Positions 34,860 through 44,080 of a DNA stretch of 64,000 nucleotides are shown here, piece by piece. The notes under the pieces were generated by a model. It worked only from the letters and a program-made list of their open reading frames with translations. It ran no database searches and had not been told where the DNA came from. The position numbers were made by a program, and so were the translations under genes. Within the stretch, counting starts at the first letter, position 1, and every line of letters begins with the position of its first letter. Source of the DNA: CAXRDE01 sp964229355 (GTDB lineage: Bacteria; Cyanobacteriota; Sericytochromatia; UBA7694); assembly GCA_964229355.1 (NCBI GenBank), contig CAXRDE010000025.1, forward strand, positions 124,001 to 188,000, written 5' to 3'.

Positions 34860-35243
34860 ATGTCTATCTTGTCTTCTCGTTCCCTGCAGGTCGCTTTTGC
34901 ATTGGGATTACTGTCCTTGAGCGCTTGTGTGGCCCCGGGTGCAGTCGTGACTCCCCAGACCCTTCCCGGTTGTTGGGAAGGCAGCGCTTTTGCCAATGCG
35001 GCCAGTGCCAAAGTAGAGATCACCACCACTGCAGAAACCGATGTTTATGAAGTGAACGGTACCGCCTCTGGTTTGGGACAAACCTTGCCTTTGAACAATA
35101 TCAAAGTGAAGTATGAGAACAATGAGCTAAAGCCCCAGGGCATTGGTCAGGTGGTTCCGCTCAAATTAAGAGTGGACGGTGACAAAATTGTGGCCAGTTC
35201 CGATCAGTTTCCTGTTAGCATGGAACTTAAACGCTGTAATTAA
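34860..35243 (+). CDS. Small lipoprotein, GCWEG...RCN family, copy 2
   Basis: 127 aa. Lipobox LSAC (Cys23). Paralogue of the 32349 protein: P-x-x-L-x-G-C-W-E-G-S (Cys38), the I-x-V...D/N-D/N-E-L-K segment, VPLKLRV and C-terminal ELKRCN (Cys126). AGAGG lies 8-9 nt before the ATG. The stop is directly followed by the galE TTG start (TAATTG), implying co-translation. Function unknown. Confidence 0.85.
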   Translation: MSILSSRSLQVAFALGLLSLSACVAPGAVVTPQTLPGCWEGSAFANAASAKVEITTTAETDVYEVNGTASGLGQTLPLNNIKVKYENNELKPQGIGQVVPLKLRVDGDKIVASSDQFPVSMELKRCN

Positions 35244-36230
35244 TTGACGGTTGCTATTCTAGGGGGCGCAGGTTACATTGGTTCTCACTGTGCCCGCTAT
35301 CTTCACCAGCAAGGCTATGCGGTCGCTATTTATGATCGGGTGATGCACCCGGTGCTGAGAGAGGTGCCTATCGTGCAAGGGGATATTTCCGATATTCCCC
35401 GCTTAAAAGCCTTTCTTGTGGCTCATCGGGTACGCTCCGTGATTCACTGTGCCGGAAAAATTGATGTGGCTGAATCGGTGCGTCACCCGGAGCGCTACCA
35501 CCGTGAAAATGTAGGATATACCCAGGCCGTGCTAGAGCTCTTGCATCGCCTGGGTATTGATGAGTTTATTTTTTCTTCCAGCTGTGCGGTGTACGGCAAT
35601 CCGCGTTTTTCACCCTTAACCGAGCAGCATCCCATTGCACCCCTTTCCCCCTACGGTGAAACCAAAGCGGCGGTAGAAGACTTGCTCAAAGGGGCTGCTT
35701 CAAAACAGGCCTTGCGTTCTGTTGCCCTGCGTTTTTTCAATGCGGCCGGTGCCGACCCCCGGGGAGATCTGGGCGAAAACCATGAGCCGGAAACCCATCT
35801 GATTCCCAATGTGCTGGCTCATTTGGCTGATGGACAACCCCTACATATTTTTGGCGATGACTATGCCACTCCTGATGGTACCTGTGTACGTGATTATGTG
35901 CATGTGTGGGACCTGGCTCAGGCCCACGCCCTGGCGTTACGGTATTTGCGCGCGGGTGGCAATTCTGAGGTGTTTAATCTGGGGAACGGCCGCGGGCATT
36001 CAGTCAAAGAAGTCATTGCCAGTGCCGAAGCGGTGGTGGGTCAGAAAGCCCATTACCGTGTGCACGACCGTCGTCCCGGTGATCCCGCTATCCTGGTGAG
36101 TGCTTCCCTCAAAGCCCATACCCTGCTGGGTTGGCGTCCTGAGCGGCAGGCCATTCACACCATCTTAAATGATGCCTGGAGGTTTTATCGGCATGGTAGA
36201 CGCCTTTACCGATTACACGATTCAGCGTGA
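35244..36230 (+). CDS. galE: UDP-glucose 4-epimerase (GalE-type)
   Basis: 328 aa from TTG 35244. Extended SDR: NAD-binding GGAGYIGSH at residues 7-15, SSSCAVYG with the catalytic Ser region, Y-G-E-T-K (YxxxK), and the GalE-typical ALRFFNAAGADP and CVRDYVHVWDLAQAH. It interconverts UDP-Glc and UDP-Gal (or the N-acetyl forms), supplying glycan synthesis. Both flanking genes are coupled: TAATTG upstream and a 38-nt overlap with the kinase downstream. Confidence 0.93.
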   Translation: MTVAILGGAGYIGSHCARYLHQQGYAVAIYDRVMHPVLREVPIVQGDISDIPRLKAFLVAHRVRSVIHCAGKIDVAESVRHPERYHRENVGYTQAVLELLHRLGIDEFIFSSSCAVYGNPRFSPLTEQHPIAPLSPYGETKAAVEDLLKGAASKQALRSVALRFFNAAGADPRGDLGENHEPETHLIPNVLAHLADGQPLHIFGDDYATPDGTCVRDYVHVWDLAQAHALALRYLRAGGNSEVFNLGNGRGHSVKEVIASAEAVVGQKAHYRVHDRRPGDPAILVSASLKAHTLLGWRPERQAIHTILNDAWRFYRHGRRLYRLHDSA

Positions 36231-37923
36231 AATGGGCAGGGGAGGCTTTGCGGTCACCTGGTTGGCCAGTTCACGGCGTTCCCAGTACAAAACGGTCATT
36301 CTCAAAGAGCTTTTGCTCGATAAAATCGAAGACTGGGACGTACTCAGTGCCTTTGAGCGGGAAGCGCGGGTTTTATCCCATTTAAAACATCCAGGCATTC
36401 CGGCCTTTGTGGACTATTTTGAAAAAGAAACGCCTCAGGGCAAGCGGGTTTTTTTGGCGCAGGACTTTATTGCCGGACGGGACCTGCAGGCGCTCATTCA
36501 GGATGGCCGTTACTTTACGGAGGCGGAGGTGGTGGAGCTGGCGATTCAAATGGCCCGCGTGCTGGTCTATTTACATCAATTTTCGCCACCCATTGTACAC
36601 CGCGATATTAAACCCGGAAATATTATGGCCGCTGAAGACCAGCGCTATTATCTGGTGGATTTTGGCGCGGTGAAAGCGCCCCAGGGCAATAAAAATGCGG
36701 GCTATACCATGACGGGAACCGTGGGGTACATGCCTTTAGAACAAGTGGAAGGCAAAGCCTTGCCCGCTTCAGATATTTATGCCCTGGGGATGACGCTGAT
36801 TTACGTGTTGTCGCATCGTGCGCCTCAGGATATGGAAAAACGCCAGTTGCGGGTGGATTTTCGTCCTCATGTGAACGTGAGTGAGCCCTTTGCACGCCTG
36901 ATCGATAAAATGATTGCCCCTGCCATCGAACAGCGGTATCAGAAAGCCACGGTATTACTGGCGGATTTAGAAGCCTTACAAAGGTCTGGCACTGAGCCTG
37001 CGGCACCCTTTTCGTGGCGGCGTTATGCAAAAGCTCTGGCCGGTGCTGCAATAGCCATGGGAATTCTGGGTTGGTGTTCACTGCGGGAGTGGCGTCAGGA
37101 ACAGGCGCTGCCGGTGGCAGCGGCTACCGCGGTGCCCACTCCCACTGCCAGCTTACAGGGACCCTCTGATCAGGAGATGGGCAATTATTATTACCAAAAA
37201 AAAGACTATACCCAGGCCATTGTTTATTACGATCGTTACTTAGCTCAGTTCCCCAATGCCTTTTCGGAGCGCTTTCGCCGGGGATTTAGTCACGGTGAAA
37301 AAGAAGCCCATGAAAAGGCCATTGTGGATTTTGCCTATGTGGTGAAGCATGACCCCACACCGGACCCCATGGCTTATCACAATCTGGGATACCACCATTA
37401 TGCCCTGGGGCATTACGATACGGCGAAAGTGTATTTTCAAACGACCCTGGAGCACCGCCCCAAAGACACCTCAGCCCTCAATTACCTGGGTCTTGTGGCC
37501 ATGCATCAAAACCAATTTAACCAGGCCGTAACCTGGCTTAAAAAAGGCATTGCGGTGGACCCTGAATACACCTATTTTTATAACAATCTGGGCCAGGTGT
37601 ATCTGCGTCAAAAAAAATACCCCGAGGCCCTGGCTGCTCTGGATCAATGTATTGCCAAAGATCAGGTACAACAACCGGTGCTGAGTAAACAGTATGCGCG
37701 CCCCTATCTTCATAAAGCCGAAGTCTACCTGGCACAAAATCAACCCCAAAAGACCCTTGAAATGGCAGACCAGGCTTTGCTGCGTATTGCCAGCTACGGT
37801 GAGGCAATTGCCCTAAAAGCAAAGGCTTATCAGGCTTTAAAACAATGCCCTCAGGCTCTAGAAATGGCCCGTCTGGCCTGTGAAAAATCCCAAACTGAAA
37901 TGTGCCAATGGTCTTGCCCTTAA
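36193..37923 (+). CDS. Membrane Ser/Thr protein kinase with C-terminal TPR array
   Basis: 576 aa from the ATG at 36193 (GGAGG 9 nt upstream). Kinase domain (about 8-265): G-loop GRGGFAVTW, Lys39 in VILKE, HRDIKPGN (about 136), DFG (about 156) and GTVGYMPLEQ plus SDIYALGMTL, the pattern common in cyanobacterial STKs. One membrane helix (about 283-303), then about five TPRs (about 330-570) outside the membrane. A receptor kinase sensing or scaffolding through the TPRs is plausible; targets are unknown. It overlaps galE by 38 nt and mobA-like by 16-22 nt. Confidence 0.95.
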   Translation: MVDAFTDYTIQREMGRGGFAVTWLASSRRSQYKTVILKELLLDKIEDWDVLSAFEREARVLSHLKHPGIPAFVDYFEKETPQGKRVFLAQDFIAGRDLQALIQDGRYFTEAEVVELAIQMARVLVYLHQFSPPIVHRDIKPGNIMAAEDQRYYLVDFGAVKAPQGNKNAGYTMTGTVGYMPLEQVEGKALPASDIYALGMTLIYVLSHRAPQDMEKRQLRVDFRPHVNVSEPFARLIDKMIAPAIEQRYQKATVLLADLEALQRSGTEPAAPFSWRRYAKALAGAAIAMGILGWCSLREWRQEQALPVAAATAVPTPTASLQGPSDQEMGNYYYQKKDYTQAIVYYDRYLAQFPNAFSERFRRGFSHGEKEAHEKAIVDFAYVVKHDPTPDPMAYHNLGYHHYALGHYDTAKVYFQTTLEHRPKDTSALNYLGLVAMHQNQFNQAVTWLKKGIAVDPEYTYFYNNLGQVYLRQKKYPEALAALDQCIAKDQVQQPVLSKQYARPYLHKAEVYLAQNQPQKTLEMADQALLRIASYGEAIALKAKAYQALKQCPQALEMARLACEKSQTEMCQWSCP

Positions 37924-38501
37924 AGCCGCTTTTGCCCTATACCGCTTATCTTTTGGCGGGTGGCCAATCGCGCCGCTTCGGCACAGACAAGGCACGGGCG
38001 CTGTGGCAAGGCCAGCCTTTTGTGGTGTACCAGTGGCATTTGCTGTCGAAGTGTTTTCAACGGGTTGAACTCATTGCGCGCACCACCCAGGCCTACACCG
38101 ATTTAGGCTTACCTCTGGCTCTGGTCGATCGTTATCCAGATTGTGGGCCCCTGGGCGGTCTACATCGGGCCCTCGTGCATCAGCAAGCGCAAAATCTTTC
38201 AGCAGATTGGGTGTTTCTGGCCTCGTGCGATACCTTTGGCGTCACGCCAGCGCATATCCGTGGTTTAGCTCAGGTGGCAGAGCAACACCCCCAGGCCCGT
38301 GCGGTGGTGTGGGCTGCTTCGCAACTCGAGCCGTTATGGGCTTTTTATCACGGGGACCTCTACGGCGACGTTGACGCGGCTTTGCAGCGTCAGGACTATG
38401 CATTACAGAGCCTGTTAAAAAAGCACCCTGTACAGGTTTTGACCTTACAAAAACCCTGGATTCAGGTCAACCGCCGCGAAGATCTCGAAAAAGTGTTTTA
38501 A
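37902..38501 (+). CDS. mobA: Molybdenum cofactor guanylyltransferase (MobA)
   Basis: 199 aa from GTG 37902 or ATG 37908. Nucleotidyltransferase signature LLAGGQSRRFGTDKA near the N-terminus, D-x-x-P-D-x-G-P-L-G-G-L in the middle and ASCD metal site; C-terminal QVNRREDLEKV. It attaches GMP to molybdopterin to make the bis-MGD cofactor. Other moco genes or molybdoenzymes are not in the window. The start lies inside the kinase gene, so it is coupled. Confidence 0.9.
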   Translation: MPMVLPLKPLLPYTAYLLAGGQSRRFGTDKARALWQGQPFVVYQWHLLSKCFQRVELIARTTQAYTDLGLPLALVDRYPDCGPLGGLHRALVHQQAQNLSADWVFLASCDTFGVTPAHIRGLAQVAEQHPQARAVVWAASQLEPLWAFYHGDLYGDVDAALQRQDYALQSLLKKHPVQVLTLQKPWIQVNRREDLEKVF

Positions 38502-38526
38502 AATGCATGGATCACTTTACGCTGTC

Positions 38527-38555
38527 TTGATTATTTTTCGAAACTGCGTTATTTT
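38527..38555 (+). promoter_or_regulatory. Predicted promoter of the HisKA_2 kinase
   Basis: TTGATT (38527-38532), 17 bp, TATTTT (38550-38555), in an AT-rich gap directly before the GTG at 38587. Confidence 0.4.
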
Positions 38556-38586
38556 TAATACATTCTGATAACAGTGAGCGCGGGTT

Positions 38587-40386
38587 GTGTCTGCATTTTA
38601 TTTTCTCTTTCCAGCTTTTTCTGAAGCGTTGCCTTTGGCAAAACAAGCCTTAGCCAGCATTGCGCAGATGCGTTGGTTTGACGATGTGAGCCAGTTGCCC
38701 TCTCATACCGGGGCCTCTTCTTGTGTATTGGTCATGTGGTGGGAGCCTGAGCACAGCACCCAATGGCAGCAATGGTGCAAAGCCCAGCGGCAGGCTTTTC
38801 AAGGCACCTTACCCATTTTGGTGCTGATTCCCTCAGCAGAATGGCCCGCCGCGGATCAGCTCCTGGCTTTTCAACCCTGCGATGTGTGCTTGACGCGGGC
38901 TCTCCCTGAAGAGATTCAGCTGCGTGCACGTCTGCTGGCACAAAATCACTTTGCTCCTGACGTTACCCGTATTTTTATGGGGCTCTTTCGCAAGCACCCT
39001 GCGGTGATGTTTATGCTGGACGCCTACACCGGTGATATTGTTGATGCGAACTTAAGTGCGCAACGCTTTTATGGCTACGAACTTGATGAGTTTTCCACCA
39101 TGACCGTCTTTGACTTAAATCTGGCAGAGCGTAACTTTGTCGACAAGCAAATGGAGAATGTGCGCGAGGGGGTGTTGAACCGTTTTTTCTTTCAACACCG
39201 TCTGAAATCAGGCGAAATCCGTTTTGTAGAGATCAACACCACCTACATGGTGTTGGCGGAGCGAGAGCTTTTGTTCACGGTGGTGCAGGATCACACTTCT
39301 CGCGAGCAGGCGGAGCAGGCTTTACACGCCACCGAAGCCCGCTACCGACAAATGGTAGAAACCGCAGAAGAAGGCATTATCACGCTGAACGCTGTCGATG
39401 AAATTACCTTTGTGAATCAAAAAATGTTGACTTTGCTAGAGGCCAGTCATTATCACCAGGTGTTGGGGCGCGCTTTGCCGGAGCTTTTAAGCCGCGATGA
39501 GGTTCAGCGTTACACCCAGCAAAAGCAGCGTTTGCAGCAGGGCATTAAAGAAACCCTGGACTTACAATTGAACACCTTATCGGGTCAATTGATTTGGGTT
39601 TCGGTATCCATGTCGCTTTTGTGCGCGCCCGACGGCAGTATTGAGAGCGTCATGGGCTTTGTGACCAATATTAATGCCCGCAAAGCCTGGGAAAAAGACA
39701 TGAAACAGGCGTTACATGAACGGAGCGTTCTCTTACAAGAAGTCAACCACCGGGTCAAGAATAATTTTCAATTGATGTTGAGCATGTTGCGCTTGCAGCA
39801 GCGACGCATTCCCAAAGCCGCTTCAGAACACGCCATGCTAGATGCGGCGGCCGCCCGTCTCTACACCATGGCGCTGGTGCACGAACAGATTTATGAAAAA
39901 CAGGGGTTGACCTCGCTGAATTTTCAGCAATTTGTACGCTTGCTGGTGCGCGAGGTCTCTGCCTATGAACGTCACGTGAGTCCTGTCTTTGATTTTTGTC
40001 TTGATGACGTGGTGTTGAGTTTAGACGAGGCCATTGTCTGCAGTTTAATTCTTAACGAATGGCTAAAAAACACCTATCAGTATGCTTTTGGAGCCTCTAC
40101 AGACCCCCGCGTACATATTGCCTTTCAGGCGACTCCCGCTTCAGAGAATACGCAGCGGGTCCGGCTCACCTTAAAAGACAATGGCCAGGGCTTTGATGTG
40201 GATGCCCCTCGGGCACCAGGGGCTTTGGGATTGGTCTTGGCAAACCATTGGTCCCGACAGCTTTCTGGAGACATAACCGTCGCCTCTGACGCCCGCGGGA
40301 CCACCTGTACGTTTTCATTTTCCTCGATCAATGGGCACTTTCAAACACCACGTATTGCCAGGGAAGAAGAACATCATCGGGATTAA
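38587..40386 (+). CDS. PAS sensor histidine kinase of the HisKA_2 type
   Basis: 599 aa from GTG 38587. The N-terminal about 120 residues resemble a receiver fold (ending LPEEIQLRARLLAQ) without a convincing phospho-acceptor. Two PAS domains follow (about 130-245 and 250-375). The HisKA_2 dimerisation segment LLQEVNHRVKNNFQLMLSML carries the phospho-His (about 387), and the HATPase has NEWLKN and KDNGQGFD. No membrane helix, so a cytoplasmic sensor. No cognate response regulator is adjacent. It converges with the GH13 gene (59-bp overlap). Confidence 0.92.
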   Translation: MSAFYFLFPAFSEALPLAKQALASIAQMRWFDDVSQLPSHTGASSCVLVMWWEPEHSTQWQQWCKAQRQAFQGTLPILVLIPSAEWPAADQLLAFQPCDVCLTRALPEEIQLRARLLAQNHFAPDVTRIFMGLFRKHPAVMFMLDAYTGDIVDANLSAQRFYGYELDEFSTMTVFDLNLAERNFVDKQMENVREGVLNRFFFQHRLKSGEIRFVEINTTYMVLAERELLFTVVQDHTSREQAEQALHATEARYRQMVETAEEGIITLNAVDEITFVNQKMLTLLEASHYHQVLGRALPELLSRDEVQRYTQQKQRLQQGIKETLDLQLNTLSGQLIWVSVSMSLLCAPDGSIESVMGFVTNINARKAWEKDMKQALHERSVLLQEVNHRVKNNFQLMLSMLRLQQRRIPKAASEHAMLDAAAARLYTMALVHEQIYEKQGLTSLNFQQFVRLLVREVSAYERHVSPVFDFCLDDVVLSLDEAIVCSLILNEWLKNTYQYAFGASTDPRVHIAFQATPASENTQRVRLTLKDNGQGFDVDAPRAPGALGLVLANHWSRQLSGDITVASDARGTTCTFSFSSINGHFQTPRIAREEEHHRD

Positions 40387-41947
40387 TCTCTCCCACCGTC
40401 AGGGGTTGCCAGGGCGTGTCTCCTGTGGGCCAGTTTTGCTCGCTTAAGGATTGAGGTTCCCCTCCGGGGTTGATGACCAGCAGCATGGACTGACCTTCAT
40501 ATTCTCTAACAAGCCACCATAAAGGTTCTGTACACAACCAGGTTAAAGTCCCCATTTGCAAGGCTGGTTTTTCTTTGCGCCAGCTGATCCACTGTTGATA
40601 GCTTTGAAACAAGCGCTGAACGGCTTCATGCTCTAAGCGTTCCCAGGGCAGGTTCAATGGCGTTTCGTCCTGTTCGGTATGCCAGGCCATTTCTTCACCC
40701 ATGCGTACCATGGGAATACCCACCGCAAAGCACAGCAGGGCCACCCCCAGTTGATGACGCAGCAACGCTTCTTCTTCAGACAGGCCCTGTTCCAGTAAAT
40801 AACTGTGAAGGCGGGGTTGATCATGGTTACTTAAATAGTTCACCATTTGTAAGGGGGTTTCATAGCCTTTTTGCGTACCATCCAGGGCGCTGTAAAAGGC
40901 ATCCATGTTAAAGGCCTCTCCGGCCAGAAAACGGCGTACTTCATGACAAAAGCTATCGTGCCAACAGCTGTTCATGGGGCCGCCCTCAGCCACCATGCTG
41001 GGCTCATCGGGAATGCACTCGGCAATATTAAAAAAACGCTTGGGTCCTGACGTGAAGTGGGCCTGTTGGGTGACCCAGTCCAAAAAAGGGCGGTGGTTGA
41101 TTTGTTTGACCGCATCGTAGCGCAAACCATCCAGATGATAATTGTAGAGCCAGTGTTCGATAATATGTTGTGCGTACTCCCAGGCGGGGTAGCGTGCATA
41201 GTGCTCGTCATAGAAATCGTAGTTAAATTCAGGCCCCCAGCTATTGTCAGGATCTTTGGCTTCATGGTGAAACCAGTAATCATGATCAATCTGTGCCAGC
41301 GGGCTCTCAGGGCTGGCATGGTTAAAAATAAAGTCGCCCAGGCACACGATTTGCGCCTGGTGGCAATGGTCTACCAGGCGCATGAGGTCTTCTGGTTTGC
41401 CATAGGTGGGGTCGGGAGCCAAAAAATAGGCGGGGTTGTACCCCAGGCTGTTTTCGCCAGGAAAGGCCTGAACCGGCAGCAGTTGCAGACCTGTGATGCC
41501 CAGCGTCTGTAAATACGGCAGCTTTTCGATACAGCCTTGAAAGGTATTTGCAAAAATGCCCACATGCATTTCGTAGAGCACCCAGGTATGGGGTGGCCGT
41601 TGTTCGACAGTGTCGGCCTCCCAGGCATAATTGCTGTGTACCGGCATGCCCTGAGCCAGGTGAAGAATGGCGACGCCTTCCTGCTCGTCTACCTCTGTGG
41701 CCAACGGATCAATCACATCCAGCCAGGTGTTGTCATCGTAAAACCAGGATTGGGAGGGCAAGTGAAAGCGGTAACGGTAGGTGCCATCAGGCAGTTCAGT
41801 ATTCCAATAAAAGACACCGGCTTCATTCTTTTCCATGGCTTGTTTTTGCCAGTCAAAGGCATCGATTTGAATCATCACTTCATCCTGGTGGGGAGCCAGC
41901 AGGCTAAACGTATAAGGGTAGCGCGGAGCATCACTGCACATAAGCAT
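40328..41947 (-). CDS. GH13-family alpha-glucan-active enzyme
   Basis: About 539 aa; ATG 41947 or 41941 (AGAAAG ribosome site, TATACT -10 at 41971-41976). An N-terminal CBM48-like beta domain (about 1-95) is followed by a TIM barrel. Region I is DFIFNH, region II DGLRYDAVKQ (nucleophile Asp about 275), region III NIAECIPDEP (acid/base Glu), region IV LSNHDQPR. It resembles branching-enzyme/trehalohydrolase-type members that act on storage glucans, but substrate cannot be fixed. No signal peptide, so cytoplasmic. Confidence 0.9.
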   Translation of the reverse strand: MLMCSDAPRYPYTFSLLAPHQDEVMIQIDAFDWQKQAMEKNEAGVFYWNTELPDGTYRYRFHLPSQSWFYDDNTWLDVIDPLATEVDEQEGVAILHLAQGMPVHSNYAWEADTVEQRPPHTWVLYEMHVGIFANTFQGCIEKLPYLQTLGITGLQLLPVQAFPGENSLGYNPAYFLAPDPTYGKPEDLMRLVDHCHQAQIVCLGDFIFNHASPESPLAQIDHDYWFHHEAKDPDNSWGPEFNYDFYDEHYARYPAWEYAQHIIEHWLYNYHLDGLRYDAVKQINHRPFLDWVTQQAHFTSGPKRFFNIAECIPDEPSMVAEGGPMNSCWHDSFCHEVRRFLAGEAFNMDAFYSALDGTQKGYETPLQMVNYLSNHDQPRLHSYLLEQGLSEEEALLRHQLGVALLCFAVGIPMVRMGEEMAWHTEQDETPLNLPWERLEHEAVQRLFQSYQQWISWRKEKPALQMGTLTWLCTEPLWWLVREYEGQSMLLVINPGGEPQSLSEQNWPTGDTPWQPLTVGEINPDDVLLPWQYVVFESAH

Positions 41948-42017
41948 TCTTTCTAAACATGTGATGCTTGAGTATATCTTGCTTTCAGAATGCTGCAAAT
42001 ACTGTCAAGAAGCGCTT

Positions 42018-43952
42018 TTACGCTATTTTTATACGGGGAATCTCAATCGAAAAACAGGAGCCTTTGCCGGGTTCACTGACCAGGCTTAAAGGGTAGCCCA
42101 TTTGTTCACATAAACTCTTGCTAATGGCCAATCCCAGGCCGGTGCCCCGGTGGCGTTTTTGTTCAGGATTTTCCACCTGCGTAAAGCGCTCAAAAATCAG
42201 GGCTTGCTGATGAAGGGGAATGCCAATGCCTGTGTCTTGAACGCGAATAAAATACGCTGAGGGTGTGATCTCCAGGGCGAGGCTTACGCTCCCATGGGGC
42301 GGCGTAAACTTGAGGGCATTGCTCATTAAATTGTTTAAAACCTGACGCAGTCTCTGTCTATCGGTTTCAATCTCAATGGTTTCTTCGGGTAAATTTAAGA
42401 GCAATTGTTGATTGCGCTGTAGGGCCTCAAAGTGCCCCAGCAATTCCTCTAAAAAGCCATTGAGTTGAACGGGCTCCAGGTGTAGGTCCACCTGTCGTGA
42501 CTCGATGCGGGCCAAATCCAACACATCGTTAATCAAAGCCAGGAGCTGGGTGCCGTTGTCTTGTACCCTTTCGAGGTACATTTTTACGGGTTCTGACAGG
42601 CCTTCGCTATGGCGCTTGAGGATAAGGTGGCTAAACCCTAAAATGGCATTCATGGGGGTGCGCATTTCGTGACTCATATTGGCCAAAAACTGACTTTTGA
42701 CCTGATTGCTGGCCTGGGCCTCGGCTTCGGCTTGTTCTCTTACCAGTATTTGGGCTTGCAGGCTGTCTAAGATATCTTTCATATCCAGTTGCACATAATT
42801 GAGCATGTCCACCGAGTCCTCGTGGGCTGCACTGGCCTGGGAAGCCGGCTGATAAATTTCAGGTTCAAACTCGGGATCCATCACCAAACGGGTAAAGACA
42901 TTGGAAAGCAGTTCTGTAAAATGGCGTTGTTCGGACTCCAACTGCTCAATTTTTTTTTGTTGCTCTTGTGCCAACTTTTTCAACGCCTTGCGGGAGCGGG
43001 GAATAAGCTCTGCTTGAGTGGTTTGTCGCTTTTTTTCAATGCGGTCAAAAGCCTGGGTGACGGAATCGACCGCTTCAATGCGACTGTGCAAAATGGGAGC
43101 CAGATGATTTAAGGTTTTTAAAATTCCCCGCATACGGGGTGGGGTGATGACAAAGGAGGTGACATAGGGCGACTGAAAAATTTTAAAATAGTCCTTGATG
43201 CTGAGCATGGCCTCGCGGGATAAATAATCGTGGTGGTGAATGCGGCTGACGTCCACAATAATAAATTTTTCTTGAAAGGCCAGGTGATCTAAGCTCTCGC
43301 CAATGATTTGTTGAGCAGCGAGCATTTCGAGTAGATTTTCGGTGCGAACGGCACGCTCCATTTGTAAAAGCACAATACGCTCATCAATGAGATAAAAGCG
43401 GTGACGATTCCCTTCTTCGTCTTCATAATCGTAGTCTGTTAGGGCCTGGTAGCGGTAGCCTGCGGGAACTTCTGACAGTTCACCGGTCTGACGGCGTTTC
43501 AGCGATACCAGCAGGGCATTTGCACAATGGCGGGCCTCCTGAAGGGTGCTGTGGAAATGCAGGGGAATGCCTGAAGCATTAAAACGGAACAGCAGACGCA
43601 TGATTTGATGCAACAGCCCGGGGGGGCTGACGTATTCTACTGCCAGGCATTTTTCGTTGCGCTGCCAGCGCAGTTGGCTTAGCAGTTGTCGGGCGGCATG
43701 GGTGCTGAGACCCGCTGCTTCTGACACATTAATAAGAATGACATAGTAGGTGTCGGTGGCTTTTAGGCTTTGCTCTAAATGAGCGATAAACTCCAGGACT
43801 TCAGGCAGGTACTCTGCGTGCAAATAGCCTGTGGCAGAGATCTCGATCTGCCCAGGGGCTTTGAGCTCACTGGACACACGAAAATGTGTTTGTACCAGTG
43901 CATGATCAGGAAACGATTCAAGTAAACGGACAGTACCCATGAGCGTGTTCAT
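42018..43952 (-). CDS. Sensor histidine kinase with STAS-like N-terminal repeats
   Basis: 644 aa from ATG 43952. Two STAS-like alpha/beta domains (about 1-135 and 160-300; each has a hydrophobic strand plus D/N-V-S, INVSEAAGL and VDVSRIHHH). A coiled coil (about 310-350 and 380-440), then HisKA (NMSHEMRTPMNAILGFSHL, phospho-His), HATPase (NNLMSNALKFTP, VQDTGIGIP, GTGLGLAISKSL). Soluble, no receiver. Predicted leaderless, since the extended -10 puts transcription at the ATG. STAS-like sensing domains in a histidine kinase are unusual. Confidence 0.9.
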   Translation of the reverse strand: MNTLMGTVRLLESFPDHALVQTHFRVSSELKAPGQIEISATGYLHAEYLPEVLEFIAHLEQSLKATDTYYVILINVSEAAGLSTHAARQLLSQLRWQRNEKCLAVEYVSPPGLLHQIMRLLFRFNASGIPLHFHSTLQEARHCANALLVSLKRRQTGELSEVPAGYRYQALTDYDYEDEEGNRHRFYLIDERIVLLQMERAVRTENLLEMLAAQQIIGESLDHLAFQEKFIIVDVSRIHHHDYLSREAMLSIKDYFKIFQSPYVTSFVITPPRMRGILKTLNHLAPILHSRIEAVDSVTQAFDRIEKKRQTTQAELIPRSRKALKKLAQEQQKKIEQLESEQRHFTELLSNVFTRLVMDPEFEPEIYQPASQASAAHEDSVDMLNYVQLDMKDILDSLQAQILVREQAEAEAQASNQVKSQFLANMSHEMRTPMNAILGFSHLILKRHSEGLSEPVKMYLERVQDNGTQLLALINDVLDLARIESRQVDLHLEPVQLNGFLEELLGHFEALQRNQQLLLNLPEETIEIETDRQRLRQVLNNLMSNALKFTPPHGSVSLALEITPSAYFIRVQDTGIGIPLHQQALIFERFTQVENPEQKRHRGTGLGLAISKSLCEQMGYPLSLVSEPGKGSCFSIEIPRIKIA

Positions 43953-43958
43953 AGGGGT

Positions 43959-43967
43959 ATTATAGCA
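43959..43967 (-). promoter_or_regulatory. Extended -10 promoter (TGCTATAAT) of the STAS-like histidine kinase
   Basis: On the minus strand TGCTATAAT is followed six bases later by the ATG at 43952, so the expected start of transcription coincides with the start codon. No Shine-Dalgarno lies before that ATG. Confidence 0.6.
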
Positions 43968-44080
43968 CTGAGTCAAAAATATGTAATGATTCGGGCAAAT
44001 CACCTATTTTAACCGCTTTGGGGGCACAATGGGTTAAAATACGTTCAGCAATATATAGAGAATACCTAAGGGCACCATTC

